The position numbers and the translations under genes were made by a program. This document shows, one piece after another, positions 49,121 to 58,485 of a stretch of DNA of 64,000 nucleotides. This DNA is from Bacteroidetes bacterium 43-93. Its GTDB lineage: Bacteria > Bacteroidota > Bacteroidia > Chitinophagales > Chitinophagaceae. The notes under the pieces were generated by a model. That model worked only from the letters and a program-made list of their open reading frames with translations. It was not told where the DNA came from and did not search any database. Within the stretch, counting starts at the first letter, position 1; every line of letters begins with the position of its first letter. The stretch is from NCBI GenBank assembly GCA_001897855.1, contig MKUO01000017.1, forward strand, positions 186,001 to 250,000, in the 5' to 3' direction.

Positions 49121-52100
49121 ATGAAAAAAATTCGATTTACCCTCAAGGGCTTCGCCTTTGTACTTTGTGCATTAGCGTTTACCCCTGCGATTGCGAAGCA
49201 ATCCACTGACGTTTCTTCTCTTGCGAGAAATCCCATTGACCAGACAATAACTGACATCAACTTCTTACCAACTGCGGGCCTGAAAATTGAGAACAGTGCG
49301 GAGGTTTTGAAAAGCTACCTGGAAATCGACGACCCCAATCAGCAGCTTGTTTCTGCATATACACAACGCCCGGGAGATGGCCTTGCGGTGCAGCGGTTCG
49401 AGCAATGGTATAAAGGTATTAAAGTAGCACACGGTTCTTTTTCCGTTGCAGCTAAAAATGGCATTATTACCTATGCTCATGGTAATATCTTCAGGCCGTC
49501 AACTGAGCTGTCCACCGCTGCTGCACTTACTGAAAGCCAGGCTTTACAAAAGGCTTTGGATTTCATTAATGCGCAGGATTATATGTGGCAGAATCCCAAG
49601 CAGGAAAAAATGCTGCGTGAAATAATGAAAGATCCTAACGCTACCTACTTCCCTAAAGGAACAATGGTATGGGTGGAAGATTTTAATTCAACAGCGCGAA
49701 ATAAGCAGCTGCACCTTGCCTATTGTTTCAATATATATGCAGAAGCACCGTTGAGCAGGAACCTGGTATATATCGATGCCAATACAGGCAATGTGCTTTT
49801 AAAAGACCCGGTGATCAAACATATTACAGCAACGGGCAAAAGCCTGTACAGCGGCAACGTCTCGTTCGAAACCGATATGTCGGGCTCTTCTTATATTCTT
49901 TATGACAATACCCGTGGTGTATATACCGGCTCTTTTCACAATGGCACAACTACGCAATATGACGTTGCCAATTCATCTACAACATGGGCTACAAATCAGG
50001 CAATTGATGCACACTGGGGCGCGGTAAATGTATATGACTATTGGGGCAAAGAACAATCGCGCGCCAGCTACGACGGTATCGGATCTGCGCTTAATAGCTT
50101 TGTGAATTATGATGTGGGATATAATAATGCATTCTGGAACGGGGCATGGATGACCTATGGTGACGGCACCGGTGTATTGAATGGTGGTTTTGACCCGCTG
50201 ACAGCGCAGGACGTATGTGCGCATGAAATAGGCCACGGCGTATGCCAGACTACCTGCGCGCTGGTATATCAAAGCGAATCCGGCGGTATGAATGAAGGTT
50301 TCAGTGATATTTGGGGAGAAACCATAGAGCACTACGCATCACCTGAAAAACCAATGTGGCAAATAGGCGCAGAAATTGCACGCGTACCTTTAAGGAGCAT
50401 GCGCATCCCAAAACAATACGGCAATCCGGATACTTATAACGGAACGTATTGGGTAACTACAGGTAGCAGTTGTACTTCATCTAACGACTATTGCGGTGTA
50501 CATACCAACAGCGGCGTACTTAACAAATGGTATTATCTATTGACAGATGGTGGCAGTGGTACAAATGATGCCAGCATCAGCTATGTGGTTGGCGGCCTTG
50601 GCCTGCAAAAAGCAGCCAGGATAGCTTACGGAACAGAACTTTTATTGACCAGCACCGACAACTATGCAGCCTGCAGAACTGCCAGTATCGGTGTTGCTAC
50701 TACTATATATGGCGCCTGCTCGCCTGAGGTAGAAGCCGTAACCCGCGCCTGGAGGGCTGTTAATGTAGGTGCTGCGTTTGCGCCTTGCGGTCCGCAGATA
50801 GGTTTTGTAAACCACGATACAGTGGTAAACAAAGTATCGGGCAGTACAGCATGCCCAGCTTCTAAAACAATCGACATACCGATAACCATCAACGCAGCAG
50901 CCACAGGCAGCAACCCAATCGTTACGGTTACCGGTACAGGAACGGCTGTATTAGGAACCGATTATAGCTTTGTGAATAATACAGTAACGTTCACAGCAGG
51001 TACTATATCTACAGAGCATATATTACTGAACATCCTGGATAATGGCGCTACCACTACTGATAAAGATCTGACGCTGACATTCAGCATATCACCGGGCAAC
51101 GATGCAACGATTGGCAATGTGTATCATGAGTACAAAATCACTATCAAAGGCAACAGTACCTTACCACAGGTAGCGGGAGATGTTGATTACTATGCCGCAG
51201 ATGCTAATTTGTACACTAAAATAGCTACACCGTTTTTTGGTGCTGCACAATCTGCAAGAACACAGTTTATCATAACGGCAGCAGATATGAAAGCTTCCGG
51301 AGTTAAACCCAATACTCCCATCTCTGTAATGAGCTTTAATGTTGTAGATAAGAAATCAACAAAAGCATTTTCCAACTACACCGTAAAACTCGGCCTTACA
51401 ACCCAGGCACTCTACAACGGATCACAGGGCTTTGTTAGCTCAGGTCTCACAACCTATTTCAGTGGCTCGTTTGTCAGTGCTGCGGGATGGAACAAAATAA
51501 TACTTAGTTCTCCTTTCACATGGGATGGCTTAAGCAATGTTGTTTGCGAAATATGTTTTGCTAATTCAGTAGCGGCAACATCTGCGGATAGCAATGACCG
51601 TGTAGAAGCGTCTAACAGTATTAATAACATTACTGCATACAACTTCCAAACATCCGGTACAAGTGCCTGCGGCCTTAGTTTTAGCACCTTTAAATTATCT
51701 AACTCCAGGCCACGGGTTGCATTTACACAAGCTGTAGCTAATACAGAAGTAGAAACTGCAGCACCATCTGACCGTAGCTGGGATGTACATGCCAACCAGG
51801 ATGTATATTTCTATAGCAATGCAAACAATAAGCTGATAGCCCAGTTAAACCTGCCATCACAAGATCTTGGCTGTGTTAATGCAAGCGTATCAAAACAAGG
51901 TAACGGCTTTTCGCCATTTGCACTTGGCCAGGGTGCTAACAGGTCTTCGAAGGAATTCAACATCCAGGCAACAACAAATGGCAATACGGCAACCAGTACT
52001 ACCACCATTTATTTTGACACGGCAGAACTGGGCAATGTAATTTTAGGCAATGTTCGCATTATCAAAACCACAGCGGCCAGGGATTCTGATATTAATGTAC

Positions 52101-52504
52101 TGAACACCCAACTGGTAACGCCGACAGTGGTAACTACCAATGCCAACTTCAAGGGTTTTACAGGAAACTTCACAGGCTTCTCCCGCTTTTTCCTTGTTGA
52201 TAAAGATGTGGTTTTACCAACTGTAGGTATTAAACAGGTTAATAAGATCAACAGCATGAACGTGGACAATAACCCGTTCAGCAATACCATCTTCATTAGC
52301 TACAGTATCAACTCCGATACCAAAGCAACTGTCCACCTGTTTGATATAACAGGAAAAATGCTCTACAATAGTGATTTACTGCTAATGAGCGGGCAAAACA
52401 GGTTTAGCATCGATGTAAGTAACCTTTCGCTTATTCCGGGACAATATGTACTCCAAATCATTACACCGACAGATGTATTGACCAGGAAGATGATAAAACA
52501 GTAA
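49121..52504 (+). CDS. T9SS-secreted M4 (thermolysin-like) metalloprotease
   Basis: 1,127 residues. Signal peptide, then FTP-type propeptide regions (about residues 40-170) and a PepSY-like part. The catalytic domain has HEIGH (HExxH) in AQDVCAHEIGHGVCQ near residue 368 and the third zinc ligand Glu in GGMNEGFSDIWGE. After residue 560 there is a Calx-beta-like domain (GTAVLGTDYSFVNNTVTFTAGTISTEHILLNI), then further beta domains and a C-terminal T9SS type A sorting domain (FSNTIFISYSINSD, GQYVLQIITPTDVLTRKMIKQ). It digests extracellular protein. Single gene followed by two terminators. Confidence 0.95.
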   Translation: MKKIRFTLKGFAFVLCALAFTPAIAKQSTDVSSLARNPIDQTITDINFLPTAGLKIENSAEVLKSYLEIDDPNQQLVSAYTQRPGDGLAVQRFEQWYKGIKVAHGSFSVAAKNGIITYAHGNIFRPSTELSTAAALTESQALQKALDFINAQDYMWQNPKQEKMLREIMKDPNATYFPKGTMVWVEDFNSTARNKQLHLAYCFNIYAEAPLSRNLVYIDANTGNVLLKDPVIKHITATGKSLYSGNVSFETDMSGSSYILYDNTRGVYTGSFHNGTTTQYDVANSSTTWATNQAIDAHWGAVNVYDYWGKEQSRASYDGIGSALNSFVNYDVGYNNAFWNGAWMTYGDGTGVLNGGFDPLTAQDVCAHEIGHGVCQTTCALVYQSESGGMNEGFSDIWGETIEHYASPEKPMWQIGAEIARVPLRSMRIPKQYGNPDTYNGTYWVTTGSSCTSSNDYCGVHTNSGVLNKWYYLLTDGGSGTNDASISYVVGGLGLQKAARIAYGTELLLTSTDNYAACRTASIGVATTIYGACSPEVEAVTRAWRAVNVGAAFAPCGPQIGFVNHDTVVNKVSGSTACPASKTIDIPITINAAATGSNPIVTVTGTGTAVLGTDYSFVNNTVTFTAGTISTEHILLNILDNGATTTDKDLTLTFSISPGNDATIGNVYHEYKITIKGNSTLPQVAGDVDYYAADANLYTKIATPFFGAAQSARTQFIITAADMKASGVKPNTPISVMSFNVVDKKSTKAFSNYTVKLGLTTQALYNGSQGFVSSGLTTYFSGSFVSAAGWNKIILSSPFTWDGLSNVVCEICFANSVAATSADSNDRVEASNSINNITAYNFQTSGTSACGLSFSTFKLSNSRPRVAFTQAVANTEVETAAPSDRSWDVHANQDVYFYSNANNKLIAQLNLPSQDLGCVNASVSKQGNGFSPFALGQGANRSSKEFNIQATTNGNTATSTTTIYFDTAELGNVILGNVRIIKTTAARDSDINVLNTQLVTPTVVTTNANFKGFTGNFTGFSRFFLVDKDVVLPTVGIKQVNKINSMNVDNNPFSNTIFISYSINSDTKATVHLFDITGKMLYNSDLLLMSGQNRFSIDVSNLSLIPGQYVLQIITPTDVLTRKMIKQ

Positions 52505-52527
52505 AACTGATCGATAGATAATGAAGC

Positions 52528-52560
52528 AAAAAGTGGCCTTTTAACAGGGCCACTTTTTTA
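52528..52560 (+). terminator. Intrinsic terminator of the M4 peptidase gene
   Basis: Perfect 11-bp inverted repeat AAAAAGTGGCC / GGCCACTTTTT, 9-base loop, T run. Confidence 0.85.
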
Positions 52561-52620
52561 TTTTCCGTAATTCATAAGCGCATTTTCCCGATTATGAAAC
52601 TCACTATCCATTGCGGAACC

Positions 52621-52628
52621 TACTTTTG
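52621..52628 (+). promoter_or_regulatory. -7 box TACTTTTG, orphan
   Basis: TACTTTTG matches TAnnTTTG but has no TTG at 19-21 bases upstream. It precedes a strong terminator by about 27 bases. Confidence 0.35.
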
Positions 52629-52633
52629 TATCA

Positions 52634-52706
52634 CTTTAACAAAGACGATCGTGTAAAGGCCTTACCAGACAAAGCAACTCCTCCCCGGTAAGGCCTTTAT
52701 TTTTTT
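52634..52706 (+). ncRNA. Candidate small RNA, about 73 bases, C-rich loop
   Basis: A stretch between the M4 terminator and the AsmA-like gene. It has an orphan -7 box, no open frame, and a stem of 12 bp (AAAGGCCTTACC / GGTAAGGCCTTT, 52655-52698) followed by ATTTTTTT. The 20-base loop contains CTCCTCCCC, which could pair with purine-rich sequences. The absence of a -33 weakens it. Confidence 0.35.
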
Positions 52707-52822
52707 CTTCCGATACCTCATTAACATAATAATATACTTTGGGCCAATACAAGGGCAAACTTTACAGGATATTATAGTACATTCATATTCAAGGCACAGT
52801 ATTTTATAACCTACACTAGAAC

Positions 52823-55270
52823 ATGCCTCGGTGGACTAAAATTTTGCTCAAAATCCTTGCGATCCTTATCGGGATACTCCTGATCTTATGGATTGCTCTT
52901 GCCTGCTATATTACCTACAATAAAAAATCACTTTTAAAAACGGTTACCGCGCAGTTAAAAGACAAAGTAAATGGCGAACTGAAAATTGGCAGCATAGACC
53001 TGGAGGTATTCAGCAGTTTCCCTAATATGTCGGTAGCGCTGAAAGATATTGCTGTCAGGGATAGCCTTTGGCAAACACATAAACATGATCTTATAAATGC
53101 GCAATTTTTATACGTAGATATTGACCTTAAATCCATTGTCAAAGGCAAACCGGTAATCAACGACATCAGGCTGAAAGACGGTAACATATATCTGTTTACA
53201 GACAGTACCGATTATAGTAATACCTCTGCTATTAAGAAGAAAGACCCTAGCAAGAAAAAGAAAGGGAATACTCCTGAATTTGAAAATATAGAACTTACCA
53301 ACATCAGGTTTACCATAGAGAACCAGCGCAAATTCAAACTGTTCAACATCCTTATAAAAAGTCTTGATGGTAGCGCGGATTATGCATTGAACGGCGGCTG
53401 GGATGCCAAACTATACACGAATGCTTTTATAAAGAATTTTTGTTTTAACAGTACCCGGGGCAGCTTTCTGCAAAACAAAACGCTGAAGGGAAAGATCTTA
53501 TTACACTTCGACAATTCAAAAAAACACATGGAAGTGCCCGAGCAAACACTGTCTATAGATGGTAATCCCATTACCCTAAAAGGTGTATTTGATTTTTCTG
53601 TAAAACAAGGGCCATTTCATCTGTTCATTGGCGCCAAACACATTATGTTGCGGGAAGCTACTGCTATGCTTACCAAGCCAATCTCAGGCAAGATAAACCT
53701 CGTGAATCTCGATAAGCCCGTTGATGCACATGCCTTCCTGGTAGGACGTATGAAGTTTAGGGATACACCATGGGTACGTGCTTACTGGACAGTGCCTGAA
53801 AATACATTGCATACTCCCGAAGGAGCTATTAATAATTGTTCGTTTACCGGGTTTTATACAAACCAGGTGACATTAGGCGGCAGCCATGGCGATGACAATT
53901 CTGCCATACATCTGTACAATATGAAAGGAGCCTGGAATGAAATCCCTTTTTTCATAGACTCAGCCAATATGCTCAATCTAAAAAACCCTGTGCTGGAAGG
54001 ACGCCTTCGCAGTAGTTTTGCATTGACCAAAATAAACGCGATTACCAGCGGTAATACATTCAACTTTACCAAAGGAGATGCGAAAGTAAATCTGCTATTC
54101 AAAGTAAACCTTGTAGAAAATGATACAACAGTACCTTATATCTACGGAACTGTAAAAGTAGCGCATGCAGGTATTACCTATACGCCCCGGAACCTGGCAT
54201 TCATCAACTCCAGCGGTACGCTCAACTTTACGGGCAGCGACCTGGGTTTTGCAGACATACACCTGCAAAGCAAGGGCAGTGTACTGAACATGGAAGGCGA
54301 TATCAAAGATTTCATGCACCTCTTCTACACCTCTCCTGAAAAAGCAGTGATCAACTGGCGCATCAAAAGCCCCAAAATTGACGTCAGTGATTTCCTGGTA
54401 TTTACATCTCGTGCCAGGTATGTGGTACAGGCCAGCTCGTCTCACCCTAAGATCAGAAAAATGATTAACAGGCTAAATACTTTGCTGGATAAAGGAAGCG
54501 CCAACCTCGACATACATATTGATCAGGTGAACTATAGACATTTTACATCGTCTGATGTAAAGGCCGATATAGCATTAAATAGTACCGATGTTACCTTAAA
54601 TCAAATACAATTAAAACATGCTGATGGCATGCTGCAGCTAAAAGGAAAATTGCAGCCGGGTAATACTACTACCCCATTCTCTCTAAATGCGGATATATCA
54701 CATGTACACGTAGGACAGCTGTTTTACGCATTTGATAATTTTGGGCAAGATGCCATCACCTCTCAAAACATACAGGGCATACTTACCGCTGAAACGAATG
54801 TAACGGGCACTATGCGCAATAATGGACAGATAGTACCCCACTCCATCAACGGACAGGTTTCTTTTTACCTGACTGATGGCGCGCTTGTACATTTTGATCC
54901 GCTGGAACGCATGGGCAGGATCATCTTCAGGAACCGCGACATGTCGCACATAACCTTTAAAAAGATCGCAAACACCTTACAAATACAGGGCAGTAAAATT
55001 GTTATAGATCCGATGGCTATCGAGTCAAGCGTGCTGAACGTGTACCTCAAAGGTATATACAGCCTGGATACCGGTACACATATCGATATGGAAATTCCAT
55101 TGCGCAATCCTAAAAAAGACGAATTGATCGTAGATGAGGAGAAGAAAGAAGAAAAACGCCACAAGGGTATCATCCTCTATCTGCAGGCCACAGATGGCGA
55201 CAATGGCAAGGTGAAAATAAAATGGACCCCATTTAAAGGAAAGAAAATAGCACCTGATAGTTCGCTTTAA
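52823..55270 (+). CDS. AsmA-like/DUF748-type membrane-anchored protein
   Basis: 815 residues. One N-terminal membrane segment (LLKILAILIGILLILWIALACYI), then a typical AsmA start (KTVTAQLKDKVNGELKIGSIDLEVFSSFPNMSVALKDIAVRDS), a Lys-rich stretch near residue 145 and long beta-rich repetitive domains, with the AsmA_2-like C-terminal region (DGALVHFDPLERMGRIIFRN). These proteins span the periplasm and take part in lipid transport and outer-membrane assembly. A small membrane protein follows after 23 bases. Confidence 0.88.
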   Translation: MPRWTKILLKILAILIGILLILWIALACYITYNKKSLLKTVTAQLKDKVNGELKIGSIDLEVFSSFPNMSVALKDIAVRDSLWQTHKHDLINAQFLYVDIDLKSIVKGKPVINDIRLKDGNIYLFTDSTDYSNTSAIKKKDPSKKKKGNTPEFENIELTNIRFTIENQRKFKLFNILIKSLDGSADYALNGGWDAKLYTNAFIKNFCFNSTRGSFLQNKTLKGKILLHFDNSKKHMEVPEQTLSIDGNPITLKGVFDFSVKQGPFHLFIGAKHIMLREATAMLTKPISGKINLVNLDKPVDAHAFLVGRMKFRDTPWVRAYWTVPENTLHTPEGAINNCSFTGFYTNQVTLGGSHGDDNSAIHLYNMKGAWNEIPFFIDSANMLNLKNPVLEGRLRSSFALTKINAITSGNTFNFTKGDAKVNLLFKVNLVENDTTVPYIYGTVKVAHAGITYTPRNLAFINSSGTLNFTGSDLGFADIHLQSKGSVLNMEGDIKDFMHLFYTSPEKAVINWRIKSPKIDVSDFLVFTSRARYVVQASSSHPKIRKMINRLNTLLDKGSANLDIHIDQVNYRHFTSSDVKADIALNSTDVTLNQIQLKHADGMLQLKGKLQPGNTTTPFSLNADISHVHVGQLFYAFDNFGQDAITSQNIQGILTAETNVTGTMRNNGQIVPHSINGQVSFYLTDGALVHFDPLERMGRIIFRNRDMSHITFKKIANTLQIQGSKIVIDPMAIESSVLNVYLKGIYSLDTGTHIDMEIPLRNPKKDELIVDEEKKEEKRHKGIILYLQATDGDNGKVKIKWTPFKGKKIAPDSSL

Positions 55271-55293
55271 TACTTCTCCTACCTTTACGTTGT

Positions 55294-55716
55294 ATGAAAC
55301 GCCAGTTACCCATCATAGCTATACTAGCTGCTTTTTCCATCATATCGGGTTATATGATACATAAGATGAGCTGGCTTGCCAAGGTGGGTATCCGCTGGGT
55401 TTACAGGGAGTATGATATTTTCAAAAGCTGGCCTAAAACTTCGTTAATGGAGTTTGTGGTACTTATGTTATTGCTGGCTGTGCACAATGCCATTTTCAAG
55501 TATGCTACTGTTCGTAATGCTACCATTAGTTTCATTGCCAGTGTAATTATTGCTTTATTCGGATTGTACTATACCTACAACGATTTCCGGCACGAACTAT
55601 CTCATCGCCTGGCAGGCGAGCGCTTTCATATTGGCTTCTATCTTTTCTGGCTCGGATGGATCATTATCGGGCTTTATTCACTTGCCCGAAAAAGAGGCAA
55701 CACAACTATAGCTTAA
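55294..55716 (+). CDS. Small four-segment membrane protein of unknown function
   Basis: 140 residues with about four hydrophobic segments (IIAILAAFSIISGYMIH, FVVLMLLLAVHNAIF, FIASVIIALFGLYYTY, GFYLFWLGWIIIGLYSLA). It is 23 bases downstream of the AsmA-like gene, so probably one transcript. Its 3' end overlaps the convergent methyltransferase gene by 11 bases. Confidence 0.75.
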   Translation: MKRQLPIIAILAAFSIISGYMIHKMSWLAKVGIRWVYREYDIFKSWPKTSLMEFVVLMLLLAVHNAIFKYATVRNATISFIASVIIALFGLYYTYNDFRHELSHRLAGERFHIGFYLFWLGWIIIGLYSLARKRGNTTIA

Positions 55717-56419
55717 GGTAAAAGGGCTTCATCAGTTCGGCAAAATCTGTTGTGTATGCGCCATTCGCTGTATATATCTGCAATTGCTGCTCTTCTTGCA
55801 TACCACTTGAATTTGCAGTGCAGATGCTCACTACCCTATTGTAAGATGTATTTGGCTTGGGGTACACTTTCAGGATCGACTCAAAACCCCATCCCCCACT
55901 TGTAACTATTTCTTCCCACAAAACATGTTCTGCTGCCGGTAATAATATAGAAGCATAACCTGCCGGAGTCAATACTTTTTTTATTACCTCAAACAGGTCT
56001 TTATAACTAAGAGATAAGGTATGACGTACACTATTCCTTCCGGTATCATCCCCAAGCAAACTATTATTAAAGAACGGTGGGTTACATATCACCATATCAT
56101 ACTTCCCGGGAAAATTATACGCTCTCACATCTGCCTGTATCACCTTTATCCTATCCTGCCAGGGCGATTTTAGTACATTTTCCTCAGCCTGCAATGCTGC
56201 ATCCTTATCTAGTTCAATGGCATCAATTATTGTACTTCCTGTTCTTTGCGCCAGCATTAAAGAAAGCAATCCCGTACCGCAGCCTATATCCAATATGCGC
56301 TGAAGATCTAGCCTAACGGGTGTCCATGCACCTTGTATGCACGCATCTGTAGATACCTTCATAGCGCACGTATCCTGGTGTATGGTAAACTGTTTGAATT
56401 GAAACCAGGAATTACTCAT
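55706..56419 (-). CDS. trmN6: tRNA1(Val) (adenine(37)-N6)-methyltransferase
   Basis: 237 residues. SAM-binding LDIGCGTGLLSLML is near residue 40, and the amino-methyltransferase motif NPPFFNN (NPPF/Y) is near residue 115. The N-terminus FQFKQFTIHQDTCAMKVSTDACIQGAW is typical of YfiC/TrmN6. It methylates adenine 37 of tRNA-Val with SAM. Its start overlaps the tsaD stop (ATGA), so both anticodon-loop modification genes form one operon. Confidence 0.9.
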   Translation of the reverse strand: MSNSWFQFKQFTIHQDTCAMKVSTDACIQGAWTPVRLDLQRILDIGCGTGLLSLMLAQRTGSTIIDAIELDKDAALQAEENVLKSPWQDRIKVIQADVRAYNFPGKYDMVICNPPFFNNSLLGDDTGRNSVRHTLSLSYKDLFEVIKKVLTPAGYASILLPAAEHVLWEEIVTSGGWGFESILKVYPKPNTSYNRVVSICTANSSGMQEEQQLQIYTANGAYTTDFAELMKPFYLKL

Positions 56420-57435
56420 GACCAGCTAGCTCTTGCCGTTGGGCTGATACTCAAATCCGCAAAATCACTCTTCAGGTATTTGTAGTAACCGGTAATACCT
56501 ATCATGGCTGCATTATCAGTACAGTATTCAAATTTGGGTATGTACACATCCCATCCCATTTCTTTACCGGTATCAGTTAATGCTTGCCTCAGGCCACTGT
56601 TGGCAGATACCCCGCCTGCAATGCCCACCTGGTTAATGCCAAGTTCTTTAGCTGCTTTTTTTAGTTTGTTCAACAGCATTTTAATGATGGTATGCTGCAC
56701 GGAAGCGCAGATATCTTTCATATTCTTCTCCGCAAAATCAGGATCTTTCTTTCGTTCGTTTTGCAGGAAGTAAAGCACAGCTGTCTTCAGCCCGCTAAAG
56801 CTGAAGTCATACCCTTTCATATCACTCAGCGGAAATTGAAAAGCATGCGGGTTGCCTTCTTTAGCCAGCTTATCTACCATTGGCCCTCCGGGATATGGCA
56901 ATCCCAGCATCTTGGCTACTTTATCAAAGGCCTCACCGGCAGCGTCATCAATAGTTTCACCCAGCACTTCCATATCCAGGTGGCTGCGGCATAGTACTAC
57001 CTGCGTATGCCCGCCCGAAACCGTGAGGCACAGAAATGGGAACTGTGGTTTAGGATCTTCTATGAAATGTGCTAATACATGCGCCTGCATGTGATGCACG
57101 GAGATCAATGGAATATTCAACGCCTGCGCATAAGACTTAGCAAAGCATGCTCCTACCAGCAGAGAACCGATTAGTCCCGGTGCTTGGGTAAAAGCTACCG
57201 CATTAATATCCTTTTTATCAACACCTGCCTGTTTCAGCGCTACATCTACCACGGGTATTATGTTTTGCATATGCGCGCGCGATGCCATTTCCGGTACTAC
57301 GCCACCATATAATTCATGTACTTTTTGCGTGGCTACCAGGTTGCTCAGCACTACTCCATCCTTCAGCACGGCGGCGCTGGTATCATCGCAAGACGATTCT
57401 ATTGCCAGTATATTGATGCTTTTGTTATTATCCAT
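56416..57435 (-). CDS. tsaD: tRNA N6-threonylcarbamoyladenosine transferase TsaD
   Basis: 339 residues from ATG 57435 (MDNNKSINILAIESSCDDTSAAVLKDG). The open frame continues 14 codons upstream, but the family N-terminus begins at 57435. Metal-binding HHMQAH, GGHTQ and SGGH motifs and the C-terminal CTDNAAMIGITGYYKY are standard. TsaD with TsaB/TsaE makes t6A37 in ANN-decoding tRNAs. The neighbouring trmN6 modifies the same nucleotide position in another tRNA. Confidence 0.97.
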   Translation of the reverse strand: MDNNKSINILAIESSCDDTSAAVLKDGVVLSNLVATQKVHELYGGVVPEMASRAHMQNIIPVVDVALKQAGVDKKDINAVAFTQAPGLIGSLLVGACFAKSYAQALNIPLISVHHMQAHVLAHFIEDPKPQFPFLCLTVSGGHTQVVLCRSHLDMEVLGETIDDAAGEAFDKVAKMLGLPYPGGPMVDKLAKEGNPHAFQFPLSDMKGYDFSFSGLKTAVLYFLQNERKKDPDFAEKNMKDICASVQHTIIKMLLNKLKKAAKELGINQVGIAGGVSANSGLRQALTDTGKEMGWDVYIPKFEYCTDNAAMIGITGYYKYLKSDFADLSISPTARASWS

Positions 57436-57492
57436 CGGTGTGCAAAATTCGGTATTAAATAGCAAATAAATACCCATCGGAAGGCCGAAACC

Positions 57493-57522
57493 TTGTATGC
57501 GCGGAAATCATGTTTATTTTTG
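57493..57522 (+). promoter_or_regulatory. Promoter of gene 57542 (TTG, 19 bases, TATTTTTG)
   Basis: TTG at 57493-57495, a 19-base spacer and TATTTTTG at 57515-57522. An ATG at 57497 lies between the two boxes and would be upstream of the transcript. Confidence 0.7.
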
Positions 57523-57541
57523 TTCTGCTTACCCGATAACA

Positions 57542-58387
57542 GTGCTCAACAAAACCATTGCATTTCTACTGGTCGTATCTACGATTACCGCAGTCTCCAC
57601 CGGCTGTCGCGAGCATGAAACGGGGCAGCAGCCTCAACAACCCATTACTCTGGCATTCAACCTGCAGACAGACAGCACCTGCAATTATATAATAGACAAC
57701 CAGCTTACGTTGCTACCCGAGGTGCAGGGGCAAACATTGCACATTACGCAACAACTGAAGCTTGCTGTAGCTTTGCAAGTATTAGGGAAGAACCGCTTTG
57801 GAAAAAGCACCCGGATCACCTACAATCGTATCGTCATTGGCTCAGATAATGGCGTGGAGCACAAGACCTACGATTCTGACGATACTACAGCCACAGAGCC
57901 GCTGGTAACGCAGATACGCAAACTGGTACATAATCCTTATATATTGCTGATACGTCCAAATGGCGTTGTGATGACTAATGAGGACGCAGATAGTAACACG
58001 CTTTTTACAGATAGTTCTATCCGCAAAATGGTGGCCCAATGCCTCTATATCTATCCCGACGCGGCTGTAAAGCCGGGCGATACCTGGTCAAAGGCTTATA
58101 GTACCTCTGTGGGTTTTCTTGGTATTATCGTTAATACACGCTATACACTTTCCGGCATTACCGGCAGCGTTGCGCATATAGATGTAGATGGCAAAGTAAC
58201 GCCGCTGGACAGTACCCAGAACATGGCGTTCAAAGGGGTGCAATCAGGCAATATGGATATTGACATTAATACAGGCACCATCATTACCAGCAAAATATCT
58301 CAGCAATTAAGCGGAACGATCTATACAGATGGGAAAGCCAATCCTGTAAATGCCACTGCAGAACTTACTATTAGTAAAGAGAACTAG
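57542..58387 (+). CDS. DUF6263-like lipoprotein
   Basis: 281 residues from GTG 57542. The signal peptide then reads MLNKTIAFLLVVSTITAVSTGC with lipobox VSTGC. An ATG 15 codons upstream lies between the promoter boxes and is unlikely to be used. The mature part is beta-rich (ITQQLKLAVALQVLGKNRFGKSTRITYNRIVI, then PGDTWSKAY and TLSGITGSVAHIDVDGKVT), matching the uncharacterised DUF6263 lipoproteins of Bacteroidota. Function unknown; probably periplasmic and membrane-anchored. Confidence 0.8.
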   Translation: MLNKTIAFLLVVSTITAVSTGCREHETGQQPQQPITLAFNLQTDSTCNYIIDNQLTLLPEVQGQTLHITQQLKLAVALQVLGKNRFGKSTRITYNRIVIGSDNGVEHKTYDSDDTTATEPLVTQIRKLVHNPYILLIRPNGVVMTNEDADSNTLFTDSSIRKMVAQCLYIYPDAAVKPGDTWSKAYSTSVGFLGIIVNTRYTLSGITGSVAHIDVDGKVTPLDSTQNMAFKGVQSGNMDIDINTGTIITSKISQQLSGTIYTDGKANPVNATAELTISKEN

Positions 58388-58485
58388 CTATCCTAAAATC
58401 AAAAATCCCCACATCTTCTGTCCGACAGCGATTGGGGGGAATTTTATATAGCAATCAGTTGATTGCAAATAGTATAGTACAATAT

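Noticed and set aside
52561-52822. Short coding gene between the M4 protease and the AsmA-like gene
   Set aside because: No frame with protein-like composition; only terminators and a possible RNA.
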